From positions 496,001-560,000 of the forward strand of contig JBGASU010000001.1 in NCBI GenBank assembly GCA_044229535.1: a stretch of DNA of 64,000 nucleotides, written 5' to 3'. The translations under genes and the position numbers were made by a program. The stretch comes from CAZLFQ01 sp044229535. GTDB lineage: Bacteria > Pseudomonadota > Alphaproteobacteria > Rickettsiales > Midichloriaceae. Positions 1 to 8,957 of this stretch are shown piece by piece. The first letter of the stretch is position 1. Every line of letters begins with the position of its first letter. The notes beneath the pieces were generated by a model. It saw only the letters and a list, made by a program, of their open reading frames with translations. It searched no databases and was not told the DNA's origin.

Positions 1-251
1 CTAGAGCTTTTGCAAATAATCCACCTGTTATCTTAATGGATGAACCATTAAGCATGATGGATAAAATGACATCATATGCTTTCCTAGATAGACTACAAAA
101 CTATTCTAAAGATAAAACCCTAATAATTATATCTCATCAACTGAGTGTATTAAACATAGTAGACAAAGTACTTTTTATTGAAAAAGGCAGGGTAAAATTC
201 TTTGGTCCTAAAAATGAATTTTTACAAAAATACAGTTATAGTAAGGCATAA
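1..251 (+). CDS. ABC transporter ATP-binding subunit, C-terminal fragment (type I secretion ATPase likely)
   Basis: The gene begins outside the window; codons are in frame from base 3. The visible 83 residues start RAFANNPPVILMDEPLSMMD, which is the end of the ABC signature helix followed by Walker B (VILMDEP), and continue to the H-loop (IIISHQLSVL) and the usual C-terminal VLFIEKGRV strand. Its TAA is followed two bases later by the ATG of an HlyD-family adaptor, the classical order of a type I secretion system, so it is most likely the HlyB/PrtD-type inner-membrane ATPase that exports a protein substrate directly to the outside. The membrane domain is not visible, so the family assignment rests on the neighbour. 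No substrate gene is recognisable nearby. Confidence 0.8.
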   Translation, partial: RAFANNPPVILMDEPLSMMDKMTSYAFLDRLQNYSKDKTLIIISHQLSVLNIVDKVLFIEKGRVKFFGPKNEFLQKYSYSKA

Positions 252-253
252 TA

Positions 254-1762
254 ATGAGTAAGCACGATCAAGAACATTCTCATACAAAAAAACATAAGCA
301 CAAACATAAAGTGCGACGCACTTCATGGCTAAAAAGAATATTGCTTGCACCATTCTCTTTTGTGTTTGGACTTGTTAGATCTATTGTTAATCATCTACAT
401 AGCCTGTTTTTTTACTGCTTTAGAAGAAATATACATTTCTTTGATATCCCAGAATATGATAACCAAAACATATATCCAACTTTTAAAGCCCTAAACACCA
501 CTCCATCTAAAGCATATGTGTTTCTATATTTTACACTTATCATAATGCTTTCTTTGTTTTTTATCTGGGCAGCATTTTTTGAAATTGATGCATACGTCCA
601 TTCAAAAGGAGAAGTGGAAACTTTTTCAAAAATCAACACTATAATTTCTCCAGAGAGTAACATTATTGAAAAAATACACGTTGTAGAAGGACAAACTGTC
701 AAGAAAGACGAGCTACTAATTACTTTCGATAAAACAACTCAACAAGCAAATAGTACATCAATTGAAAAGCAATTTTTTTCTAACCAAGCGAATATAGAAA
801 GGCTTGAAGCGCAATTAAATGATAAAGATCTGGTTTTAACAGAAGCCATTCAAAAATACTCAGAACAGATAGTAACCGATACCATGCACCGCTTTAGTAA
901 TGAGATATCAGCATACAAAGATAGCCTGAGCATACTTGACCAGAAATATACTCAAAAAAATTCTGAAATAAAAAAAATCAAAGATCAAATTGCCAGCTAT
1001 CAAGATAAATATAAAATAATTAGTGATGAAGTTATCACTCTTAAAAAATTAGCAGAACAACAATTGGTAACCAAATCTAGATTAATAGAGGTGGAAAAAG
1101 AACTAGCAGATAATAAAATAATGCTAGATAATTTGAGTTCTGATTTACCAAAAGCTGAAAGCGAACTCAAAGAGATTGAAACCACCAAATCTCAAGCTAT
1201 TAACAACTATAAAAAACAACTTAATTCAGAATTAGACCAAGCTAGAGTACTAAAAAACCAACTTAATGCAGAGTATGCAAATGTTTCAACCAAACTTCAA
1301 AGAAGCACGGTTCTATCACCAATAGATGGAATAGTTTATAAGATACCAAATACCACTCTATCCAGCTCCATCCAAGCGGGGCAAGAAATTATTTCCCTAG
1401 TACCAATTGAAGATAGTCTAATAGTTGCAGCAAACGTTCGCCCAGAAGATATAGGGCTCATAAAAATAGGGCAAGAGGCTAGCGTCAAAATAACCGCTTA
1501 TGACTATGCAATTTACGGGATGCTGAAGGGTAAGGTTACTCAGATATCACCTGAAACTATCGTCAATCAATCTGATAACAAACCTTATTTCTTAGTAAAA
1601 ATCAAAACTGATAAGAACTACTTAAGCCACCATGAGAAAAAGTTCTATATATCACCTGGTATGGTTGCCAATACAGATATCATGGTTGATAAACGTACCG
1701 TATTACAATATATAACCAATCCATTTATAAAAACTGTAAGAGAGTCTTTGAGCGAAAAATAA
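254..1762 (+). CDS. HlyD-family type I secretion membrane fusion protein
   Basis: 502 residues. After a His/Lys-rich cytoplasmic tail (residues 2-20, repeated HKHK) there is one transmembrane helix near residues 93-112, then a first lipoyl half (ISPESNIIEKIHVVEGQTV), a long coiled-coil hairpin (about 150-345), the second lipoyl half (STVLSPIDGIVYKIP) and a beta-barrel domain ending near 485. This is the architecture of the periplasmic adaptor that bridges the inner-membrane ATPase and TolC. It follows the ATPase fragment by two bases and is surely co-transcribed. The tail before the membrane helix, about 90 residues and very basic, is longer than in HlyD. The outer-membrane channel is not in this window. 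Confidence 0.92.
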   Translation: MSKHDQEHSHTKKHKHKHKVRRTSWLKRILLAPFSFVFGLVRSIVNHLHSLFFYCFRRNIHFFDIPEYDNQNIYPTFKALNTTPSKAYVFLYFTLIIMLSLFFIWAAFFEIDAYVHSKGEVETFSKINTIISPESNIIEKIHVVEGQTVKKDELLITFDKTTQQANSTSIEKQFFSNQANIERLEAQLNDKDLVLTEAIQKYSEQIVTDTMHRFSNEISAYKDSLSILDQKYTQKNSEIKKIKDQIASYQDKYKIISDEVITLKKLAEQQLVTKSRLIEVEKELADNKIMLDNLSSDLPKAESELKEIETTKSQAINNYKKQLNSELDQARVLKNQLNAEYANVSTKLQRSTVLSPIDGIVYKIPNTTLSSSIQAGQEIISLVPIEDSLIVAANVRPEDIGLIKIGQEASVKITAYDYAIYGMLKGKVTQISPETIVNQSDNKPYFLVKIKTDKNYLSHHEKKFYISPGMVANTDIMVDKRTVLQYITNPFIKTVRESLSEK

Positions 1763-1765
1763 CCC

Positions 1766-4700
1766 CTAATTCCCTCTACCTTCCATAAATAATACATTGC
1801 CAGTTCTAGGAGATTTATCACGCTCTCTTTTCACATCATCTGCACTAGATCTCTTTTTTAGTGAAGACGTACCTACAACTACAACCCCATCAGCATTTCC
1901 ATAAGTACCAGTCTGCAATGAAGTGCTACTAGTACTCGCTGTTGCGGCATCTAAAGCAACTTCAGTTGCAGCAAGTACGGAATTAACCGCAGGAGATACA
2001 GCAAAAGCTGTATCTAAAATCGCTCTTTGCTCAGGGCTTAGCCTAGAGTACAGAGATAATCCATTTTCATCAGGAGCATTCAAAACCGTTCTGGCTTGGT
2101 CTTGTGACGCAGCGCATCTAATCATTCCAACAAAAGCGGCAACTGTACCATTATCTAACTCTAAGGTTAAGAGTTCTATAGGAATTATAGCCCTTTGTTC
2201 ATCAGTCAAAGTGTCGATGAACTTCTTGCCATTAATTTTCTGAGTGAAAATTGCTCTTGCCTTATCTCTATCAGGATGATTTTTTAAAGCTTCTATCACA
2301 GCTTGGGCTTTCTCTTGTGAGCCAACGTGTTGATACTGATTAGAAGTTGAAAAAGCTTTTATTACTTCCTGTGCGAAACATAAATCGCCTCTGCCTTTTG
2401 CAAATAAAGCCTCAGCACCTTCTCTATATTTCAATGCTACTTTTAGGGTATCAATGCTAAAATCAGCTACTGGATTTTTGCTAATAGTTCCAGAAAGTAA
2501 TTTTCTAGATTGTGGATGGATTTCCAATACAAACTCCAATATCTCTGGAGTGATTGGTTTTGCACCATAACCAATAGAGTTAAATATAGATTCTTGACGA
2601 GCACCTAATATTTCTATGCTCTCTTGAACTGCTGGATATTGTAAAAGCTGTTTTACCAGTTCTAAGTCACCTGAATGCAAAGCCCTCGTTAATGGTAAGA
2701 TACCATCACTATCTAAGGCTTTCAGAGCAGCTTGTCCTGCTTCTGTTGCGGCAATTGCAGGAAGCAAATCAAGGTTTTTATTTCTAATAGAAAGCGTAAT
2801 CAAATCTGCTTCGCATCCAGAAATAATACTAGAATCTTGTAATTCATTATTAACCTCAATAAGCGCTTGCAAATGCTCAGCTGTAAACAGAGATATCGGA
2901 GATCTTTGATCCTTAGTTTTTTGTGATAGAAGCTTTCTTGATTCTGGAACTTTACGCAATATAATTTTCAGAACTTCTGGGTGAACTCTTGAACTACTAT
3001 TCTCAAAAAGATGGAAGATGTTTCTATCGTCTTTATCCAATGTACCAACACTTGCCACAACTTCCGGATAAGTCAAAAGCTCTTCTATCATTGCAACATT
3101 TGCTTTACCCTTAACAATTGCAATTCGTAGAGTTGTAGCGCCTCTATCGGTAGTAGCTTTTATCGCAGACTTGCCGGCATCCGTTGCGTACATTGCTCTC
3201 ACAAATTCTACATCACCAACATATGCGGCATAGTGCATTACACCCAAACCATTCCCACCCCGAACAGCAAAGAAGCTATCCAATATTTCTGGTGCATGAT
3301 CCCTTAAAAGTGCAAAAAGAGTTTTAAGCCCTGGAAAGGTTTTCTCATCGTAATAACCAACATGATCTTGATATCCATGAGATCTTGGACACATCGAGGA
3401 GTTTGCAATGTGGGAAACTGCACGTACAAATAAATCTTTATTGATTTCTGCAACAGCTCTTAATGCCTCAGCATTTCCTGCATGAACAAGTGCAGTCACT
3501 ATATCTACATTAAGTAGACTATGATCTTTCGAGAAGATTCCTTTTGCTAAACTATAATTGTAATCACTGTTATTGAGCGAGTGGTAAGCCAACTTAACTA
3601 ATTGAGGGTCCTCGAACATTTTAGCTAAACAGTCTGGATGCGCATTTCTAAATAGAGCTGCGGTATTCACATAAACGGAATCCCTTACAACCTTAGATTC
3701 TAAAATTTTTACAACCAAAGCCTCATTTCCTTGTTCTGCAGCTAAATGCAGAGGCGTTCTTCCTGATGTATCAATAGCAAATGCTCGTAAGTTTGCTTCT
3801 GGTGTATCTGTTGCTAGGCTTTCTTCAAAGCCATTGAGTAGGTCATTTTCTGCTTTATTAGTAAGCTCTGAAGCGCTTTTTGGCACGTAATCATAGATGT
3901 GATGTTCTTGTGCTTCTTGTGAACTGCCAAACAAGTGATGAGATCGTCTTTCATCCAGTCTGCGCTGCTCCTTCCGGCCATAATCTAGCTTAATTACATT
4001 TGCTACAAATATTTTCCGCAATGACTGCCAAACGCTAGGGTGGAATTTAATTGGATTGTCTTTTCTAGATTCAGCTTCGAGGCAAAAATCTATCAAACAA
4101 CTATCTTTTGGATCAAATCTCAATTTCCTAAAGAATTCTGCAAGGCTTGAAAATCTCTCTAAGTTGGAACCCAATATTTTCAATTTCCCCTCGGCGTCAA
4201 CTTCAGTTAGGCAAGCTATACCTACATCCGTGTCAAGCGCTCGTTCTAATTGATAAATACCGCCAAGTCTATATGCATTCACAAGTAAATCAGGGTTATA
4301 CGAACCTCTTCGCAGATTAATTTCCCTTATTTTATCTGGAAATATTCTAGCTAAAATCTCCCAAGAGTCTGCATGTACTTTACTAAGGTCTAGGCCTACT
4401 TTTTCATCAATGACATAATCAAACAAACTTTTATTTTTACCGACACTTTTCCAGTCTCTAAAAAATGTTTCTAACTGCTGTAAGTTTCCAGTAGCTGCTT
4501 GAAAGATTTTAAATTTACCTTGTTCATCAAGCTCTGCGAGTCTTCCTCTGCCACCACCAGTTCTTAAAACCCATTTTATTCTAACCACACTGCCCGATTC
4601 ACAGGCAAGCGCCACAAGGTTATCTCCTGCATTTATTAAACCGTCTAGATGGCGGTGTGTTGTAAGAGTTAATCTTAGAACCGACAAAGCCATTTCTTCT

Positions 4701-4912
4701 GCTTCAGGAAGCTTACTTGCCATAATGCTGTGAACAACAGTTCTTCGCAGCTCATTTCTTCCTAGCGCAGCTTCACTTTTAGCTTTATCACTGAAAATTT
4801 CTGAGAAGAATTGCTCGGGAGTTTTGTTGGCGGCATCTGCTACAGAATCAAATAGTGGAACTAATCTGGCATCTATTTGCGCACAAATATCACGGTTCAT
4901 GGTCTGTTTCAT
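1766..4912 (-). CDS. Large ankyrin-repeat protein, putative secreted effector
   Basis: 1048 residues. Clear ankyrin units include TSGRTPLHLAAEQGNEAL (about residue 380), LGVMHYAAYVGDVEFVRAMY (about 560), RGATTLRIAIVKGKANV and ILPLTRALHSGDLELVKQLL (about 740); many others are degenerate. There is no signal peptide or membrane helix. The C-terminus is Ser/Thr-rich and then very basic (KKRSSADDVKRERDK), which resembles a bipartite nuclear import signal. Ankyrin proteins of this kind are common type IV or type I secretion effectors in intracellular Rickettsiales, but the substrate is not inferable. The ATG at 4912 lies about 20 nt from the expected transcription start of a conserved promoter (4939-4985); M5 at 4900 is an alternative. 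The gene converges with the hlyD-type gene with a three-base gap. Confidence 0.88.
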   Translation of the reverse strand: MKQTMNRDICAQIDARLVPLFDSVADAANKTPEQFFSEIFSDKAKSEAALGRNELRRTVVHSIMASKLPEAEEMALSVLRLTLTTHRHLDGLINAGDNLVALACESGSVVRIKWVLRTGGGRGRLAELDEQGKFKIFQAATGNLQQLETFFRDWKSVGKNKSLFDYVIDEKVGLDLSKVHADSWEILARIFPDKIREINLRRGSYNPDLLVNAYRLGGIYQLERALDTDVGIACLTEVDAEGKLKILGSNLERFSSLAEFFRKLRFDPKDSCLIDFCLEAESRKDNPIKFHPSVWQSLRKIFVANVIKLDYGRKEQRRLDERRSHHLFGSSQEAQEHHIYDYVPKSASELTNKAENDLLNGFEESLATDTPEANLRAFAIDTSGRTPLHLAAEQGNEALVVKILESKVVRDSVYVNTAALFRNAHPDCLAKMFEDPQLVKLAYHSLNNSDYNYSLAKGIFSKDHSLLNVDIVTALVHAGNAEALRAVAEINKDLFVRAVSHIANSSMCPRSHGYQDHVGYYDEKTFPGLKTLFALLRDHAPEILDSFFAVRGGNGLGVMHYAAYVGDVEFVRAMYATDAGKSAIKATTDRGATTLRIAIVKGKANVAMIEELLTYPEVVASVGTLDKDDRNIFHLFENSSSRVHPEVLKIILRKVPESRKLLSQKTKDQRSPISLFTAEHLQALIEVNNELQDSSIISGCEADLITLSIRNKNLDLLPAIAATEAGQAALKALDSDGILPLTRALHSGDLELVKQLLQYPAVQESIEILGARQESIFNSIGYGAKPITPEILEFVLEIHPQSRKLLSGTISKNPVADFSIDTLKVALKYREGAEALFAKGRGDLCFAQEVIKAFSTSNQYQHVGSQEKAQAVIEALKNHPDRDKARAIFTQKINGKKFIDTLTDEQRAIIPIELLTLELDNGTVAAFVGMIRCAASQDQARTVLNAPDENGLSLYSRLSPEQRAILDTAFAVSPAVNSVLAATEVALDAATASTSSTSLQTGTYGNADGVVVVGTSSLKKRSSADDVKRERDKSPRTGNVLFMEGRGN

Positions 4913-4938
4913 AGCTTAATTCCTAATGTTTTGCGGGC

Positions 4939-4985
4939 ATTATACTACATGATACAGCTCTTAAGAAGTTAAACTTTTGTTACAA
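4939..4985 (-). promoter_or_regulatory. CtrA-like box and -10 of the 1048-residue ankyrin gene
   Basis: In gene sense the box is TTGTAACAAAAGTTTAAC (4985-4968) and the -10 is TATAAT (4944-4939), 23 nt apart. This is one helical turn less than the 33-nt spacing at the other members of the set. The forward strand reads TTAA-N7-TTAC, close to the CtrA consensus TTAA-N7-TTAA. Binding by CtrA is inference. Confidence 0.6.
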
Positions 4986-5055
4986 AAACTACCAATTATA
5001 AGCCATTTTATATTTCAACTTACTTTGAGGATCATTGAATTGCACATCTCAGAAC

Positions 5056-5089
5056 AATAAAAAAAGAGCCAACTATTAATTGGCTCTTT
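5056..5089 (-). terminator. Rho-independent terminator of the Nudix-like gene
   Basis: On the minus strand AAAGAGCCAA, a six-base loop and TTGGCTCTTT form a perfect 10-bp hairpin followed by a T run. It lies about 25 bases after the stop of the 5114-6055 gene. Confidence 0.85.
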
Positions 5090-5113
5090 CAAGACACTTA
5101 TTATGAAAATAAA

Positions 5114-6055
5114 TTATAGTGCCATACTTGTTGATGCAGATTGTGAATTTGCAATTTTATGTGCAAATCCTAACTCTGGCTGGCCAACTGGTCCATTTAA
5201 AACAGCAAGTAATGTAGGTCTTACTTTTACTTCAGCTCCGTCTCTATTTAAGGAATAAGAAGTAAACTCACCCTTCTGTTTTGCGCTAAGAGCTGTGTAA
5301 GCTAAACTTGCAAGCGGCTGAATGAATGCTTCCTGAGCATCTAAACACGCATCGTCACGGTCTTTTAACCAAGACTGTACTACAGCGGTAGAAATTCTAC
5401 CCAAATGCACCGTTAAAATACGGGTATCATATATAAGCTTATTAGTCTCTGGAATTTTTAATTCATCTCTATTAGCAACATGAATTTGAGCATTAGAAAT
5501 AACGGCATCAAAAGCTCCATGGTAGGAACTTCTTAAAGCTTCCTCTTTAAATTCTCTAACTGCTCCATTTATATATGCAGCGTCTTCATTAGATGACAGA
5601 TCTAGCTTAGCTACTTTACCAGCAGGAGTAGTAAATTCATTGAACTTACCATTTTTAATCATAATGACATTTAATTGACCTGTGTCGGCATCAGCAAAAG
5701 TCGCTATTAAGCCCGAATTTGGCATACGTCCATTTCCTAGGATAAGATCTTTCTCTTTGGAATCCACTAAAACTATGTGGTTTTGTTGCAATATTTGAAT
5801 AGCTTTGCTAGCAGTTTCTCTTCTAGCTACATCCGCTGCATCTAGTTTACCACCAATTTTTGCTGCATCAGCTTCTTTCTCATTTATATTTAACACTATT
5901 TTGTTAAAAAATTCAGCTATTTTACTATATTGTTTTAAGCTTATTACTTCTTCTGATTCTATTTTAGCAAATATTGCTAATAGTTCCTTAGCATCTTTTT
6001 GCGCATTAATTTCTGCATTTAATGCGTTACTTGCTTGTATTAAAGACTGTCTCAT
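5114..6055 (-). CDS. Nudix-hydrolase-like protein, probable accessory/effector gene
   Basis: 313 residues. The first about 90 residues are alpha-helical. A Nudix-like segment follows: TPAGKVAKLDLSS, an insertion, then GAVREFKEEA, whose REFKEE matches the REUxEE core of the Nudix box (nucleoside diphosphate linked to another moiety, metal-dependent hydrolysis). The spacing between the Gly-containing start and the RE core is longer than the canonical 23-residue box, so activity is uncertain. The C-terminal part is unassigned. No signal peptide. The gene shares the 18-bp promoter box of the ankyrin/WH2 genes, which places it with putative host-interaction genes rather than housekeeping. ATG at 6055 lies about 22 nt from the predicted transcription start. 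Confidence 0.7.
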   Translation of the reverse strand: MRQSLIQASNALNAEINAQKDAKELLAIFAKIESEEVISLKQYSKIAEFFNKIVLNINEKEADAAKIGGKLDAADVARRETASKAIQILQQNHIVLVDSKEKDLILGNGRMPNSGLIATFADADTGQLNVIMIKNGKFNEFTTPAGKVAKLDLSSNEDAAYINGAVREFKEEALRSSYHGAFDAVISNAQIHVANRDELKIPETNKLIYDTRILTVHLGRISTAVVQSWLKDRDDACLDAQEAFIQPLASLAYTALSAKQKGEFTSYSLNRDGAEVKVRPTLLAVLNGPVGQPELGFAHKIANSQSASTSMAL

Positions 6056-6083
6056 TTTTTACCTTAATTGGTTTGCGACCGAA

Positions 6084-6140
6084 ATTATAAAGGATAAGCA
6101 AAGAAAAAAGAAGATAAGAAAAGTTAAATTTTCATTACAA
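6084..6140 (-). promoter_or_regulatory. CtrA-like box and -10 of the Nudix-like gene
   Basis: Gene-sense box TTGTAATGAAAATTTAAC (6140-6123), 33-nt spacer, TATAAT (6089-6084). The box core on the forward strand is TTAA-N7-TTAC. Confidence 0.65.
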
Positions 6141-6181
6141 TGTCACAAAAGGCAGGTACCTCATTTTGCCGATATCAACTA

Positions 6182-7678
6182 TTACCAAGTATAGGTAACT
6201 TTATATTTCACCTTGGTTTCACCATCTTTTTTGACACCAACTGGGAAGACAATTGTATTAGCATTTTCTTTTGTAAAATCTTGGGAGTTATCTATAACCT
6301 TCCAATTACTTCCTCGATATAAGTTTTCCCTAACAGTAACGTTAATATCCTGTTTTTTATGATTTCTTAGAGTAATTTCGATCGTTTCTTCCATCATTTT
6401 ACGCGATGTATCCACTTTGAAATCCATCTGTTTACGCTCCCCTACTATGTCAAAAGCGCTGCCGAGCTGAATCTTCACATCCTCATCTTTTGCAGTGTGG
6501 TCAATTATATCTTCGCCTATGAATTCCATTGAGCCATCAGCTTTATCAACTTGGTTAACGCGAAGCCTACCAGCAGGAAGCGGCACGCCTAAATTATCTT
6601 TTTCACTGTTTTTAAACTTGATTAGTACATCAATTTTTTTATTACTAATCTCCTCCCCTTTTTCCATATAGGCATAGCCATAATATGGTTGGGCTGCTCC
6701 ATAGTACAAATACTCTTTAGTTACAGGAATTTTGATCGCCTTTGGAAACAACTCTAACTGCTTGGTAGAATTGTCAGGAATACTGACTTTGCGGCCTAAT
6801 GTGTATAAATGATATTCAAAAAACGATTTCTCCTCAAACCCTGCATCTTCAGCAACAGCGGAAGCTTTCATCATAGCAACTCCTCTGGCGTTAGGGTAAC
6901 GAGGCTGAGCACGGTTTACGTCACCTGCAACTAATTTCAGTTTAGAATCATTAAATGAAACGCCTGCTTTATTTACAATACTCACCCATGCAGCAAGGTC
7001 TAAAAAGCCCTTATTCGCACCATCACTTTCTTCAAATGTTCCTATATAATCTGCCCACCAAGTAATTCCAGAAGTTTGGTAACTGGTCTCAATATTATGT
7101 TTGCCATCTTTCTTTGCACTGATATTCCAATTCAAAGTTGGTTTTAAAATTAATCCACCTGGAAGTTCAGGAAACTTAATATTGGAATAGCCGTTTATAG
7201 TCGTAACTTTATTACTCTTATCTTGAATGATTAATCCCCCATTAACACTCAAAAGCTTGCCAGCAGTGCTTTGAATGGAATTACCTACTATTTGCTCAAC
7301 TATAATTTCTTGGCCTAAGAATTTTTCCATTAATTTTTGGGAATTTACTAAGTCAAAATTAAAGCTCTGCTCAAGAACTGAAGTCCCTGTTGGGTCTGTC
7401 AAAGATTTAAATGAAACCGTTGTTGGGTCAATATATGCCGCAACATCTGAAAAGCTCAGCTGGTTTGAGCCAGATTTTAAATCATAATCCCTTTGTTCAC
7501 GCACGATGGCATATCCTGGAATCTGCCCACTATACGACCACCCTTGGTTGGCATTCGAAGTAGGTCTGTACATCTCTGGTGATATAGAACCTAGAACAGC
7601 TGAACTATATATTGTAACGTTAGTTTCACCTGCAAAAACCAGTGTAGGCAACAATAAAAGCCAAGAATAGCGGAGCAT
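6182..7678 (-). CDS. DUF4139 domain-containing exported protein
   Basis: 498 residues. It has a typical signal peptide (MLRYSWLLLLPTLVFAGETN, cleavage about residue 16-17) and then a beta-rich protein. The middle and C-terminal parts match the DUF4139 pattern: ITWWADYIGTFEE (about 200), DLAAWVSIVNKAGVSF, KLKLVAGDVNRAQP, and a late beta-sandwich with ETIEITLRNHKKQDINVTV and SNWKVID near 455-475. Family members occur widely in Gram-negative bacteria as periplasmic or surface proteins of unknown function. The DUF4140 coiled-coil N-terminal half found in many relatives is absent; a region resembling SH3-like beta strands replaces it. It appears to be a single gene. Confidence 0.85.
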   Translation of the reverse strand: MLRYSWLLLLPTLVFAGETNVTIYSSAVLGSISPEMYRPTSNANQGWSYSGQIPGYAIVREQRDYDLKSGSNQLSFSDVAAYIDPTTVSFKSLTDPTGTSVLEQSFNFDLVNSQKLMEKFLGQEIIVEQIVGNSIQSTAGKLLSVNGGLIIQDKSNKVTTINGYSNIKFPELPGGLILKPTLNWNISAKKDGKHNIETSYQTSGITWWADYIGTFEESDGANKGFLDLAAWVSIVNKAGVSFNDSKLKLVAGDVNRAQPRYPNARGVAMMKASAVAEDAGFEEKSFFEYHLYTLGRKVSIPDNSTKQLELFPKAIKIPVTKEYLYYGAAQPYYGYAYMEKGEEISNKKIDVLIKFKNSEKDNLGVPLPAGRLRVNQVDKADGSMEFIGEDIIDHTAKDEDVKIQLGSAFDIVGERKQMDFKVDTSRKMMEETIEITLRNHKKQDINVTVRENLYRGSNWKVIDNSQDFTKENANTIVFPVGVKKDGETKVKYKVTYTW

Positions 7679-7770
7679 ACCTTCCCCATATAACAGATAC
7701 CTTACTTTTATTTTAATATATAAATAAAGATATGTGAAGCACCTTAATATATGGGGAATTTAGCATTATT

Positions 7771-8424
7771 TCACAGTTCCACAGCATAATGATGTGAATG
7801 TAGACACTCAGCTAATTTAGCTGAGTACATATCTACTTGATCGTTAAACCAAGCACAATCTCTTGCACTCAAATTATAGCTAGAATCATCTAAATCCTGC
7901 TGAAACAAGATTAAGTCAGGAGCTGTCATCCCCAATTTCCATAGGTCAGCAATAAGAACCTCAACATGAGGCTTATCACATTGCCCTTTTAAACCTACAA
8001 TTTGCTGATAGATAGGCAAATTTTTATAACAATCCGATGTTGTAAAATGAGAAACTATAGGCTTCGTAATACCGCACTCAGGCAATTTTACATCCCTATA
8101 GTAAGTAGCTTCTTTTTTAAAATAAGAACAATCATCTGCTGTAGGTTCTTTAAAACGTAGGCTATTCTCTTCTGGGCTTAATGTTTTAACCTTTTCTTTG
8201 AATTCAAAAAACTTAGATACTGTGGCTTTATTGCATGTAGTATCTGCAAATCTTGCCATCATTTTATATGTATTACCATCAGTAGCACAATTAACCTTAT
8301 CTTCAGCCTTGTCCATAAATTTTTCAATCTTATCTTGTGCTTTATCTAAAAAATCACCAGCCTTTTCTTTTAATCTAGCAGCTGTATCTTTAGCACTATC
8401 ATGCAAATCTCTTAACTTAGGCAT
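7771..8424 (-). CDS. Unknown protein with two Cys-pair helical modules
   Basis: 217 residues, not recognised. The first about 45 residues are an amphipathic Lys/Ala/Asp helix resembling LEA or apolipoprotein-like repeats (KEKAGDFLDKAQDKIEKFMD). The rest contains two related modules ending TADDCSYFKKEATYYRDVKL-PEC (about residues 95-118) and SARDCAWFNDQVDMYSAKLAEC (about 185-207), each with a Cys-x(18-20)-Cys spacing, preceded by CNK or CDK starts. This points to an internal duplication and probably disulfide-bonded or metal-binding helical hairpins. No signal peptide. The ATG has no strong Shine-Dalgarno. Function unknown. Confidence 0.7.
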   Translation of the reverse strand: MPKLRDLHDSAKDTAARLKEKAGDFLDKAQDKIEKFMDKAEDKVNCATDGNTYKMMARFADTTCNKATVSKFFEFKEKVKTLSPEENSLRFKEPTADDCSYFKKEATYYRDVKLPECGITKPIVSHFTTSDCYKNLPIYQQIVGLKGQCDKPHVEVLIADLWKLGMTAPDLILFQQDLDDSSYNLSARDCAWFNDQVDMYSAKLAECLHSHHYAVEL

Positions 8425-8535
8425 ATTTAATTCTCCGCTTTGCTGAAAAGCTTAATTGCCTTTCGGCGCCTGCAAAGTAATTTTGTTACTACTTAATGTC
8501 AATATAATTTAACGTTGTTATATTAATGTAGGAAT

Positions 8536-8952
8536 TTATTTACAAACTTTATAGTCAAGAGATATTATACCTGCTTTTGAAGCTGCCAATACATTCTCTT
8601 CCCTATCATCAATAAAAAGAGTTTTTTCAGGCATTAATCCATGTTTATTACAGATCAAACTATATATCTCTGGGTCGTCTTTAGTTATACCAACTTGTTC
8701 TGAGATTATTATATCTTCAAAAACCTGAAAGAAGCCAAATTTTTCAATCTCAAACTCCACTTGAGATAAAGGTGCATCTGTAATGCTAAACAACCTGTAG
8801 CTCTTTTTATATTGATATAGCAAAGATATATTTTCTTCTATTGGAATAACTTTAATTCCATTATTATTTGAAACAACTTTTAGAAGCACCCCACCAATGT
8901 CAAAGATTAAGTTTTCAATACCATGAAACTCTTTAATTTTATGGTTGAGCAT
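8536..8952 (-). CDS. Short HAD-superfamily hydrolase (subfamily IA-like)
   Basis: 138 residues against about 200 for usual family members. Motif I is IFDIGGVLL (nucleophile Asp kept, the second Asp replaced by Gly, as in YihX-type phosphatases). Motif II is in the FSITDAP segment, motif III Lys in GITKDDPEIY and motif IV LFIDDREENV. The helical cap normally inserted after motif I is reduced to a short stretch, which explains the length. It is likely a small phosphatase acting on a phosphorylated metabolite; the substrate is unknown. The start lies five bases after the hemB stop, so it is the last gene of mutS-hemB-HAD. The intact motifs argue against a pseudogene. Confidence 0.75.
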   Translation of the reverse strand: MLNHKIKEFHGIENLIFDIGGVLLKVVSNNNGIKVIPIEENISLLYQYKKSYRLFSITDAPLSQVEFEIEKFGFFQVFEDIIISEQVGITKDDPEIYSLICNKHGLMPEKTLFIDDREENVLAASKAGIISLDYKVCK

Positions 8953-8957
8953 AACAC

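Noticed and set aside
412..702. 96-codon minus-strand ORF inside the HlyD gene
   Set aside because: It lies fully within a strongly supported gene, has no motif or ribosome site.
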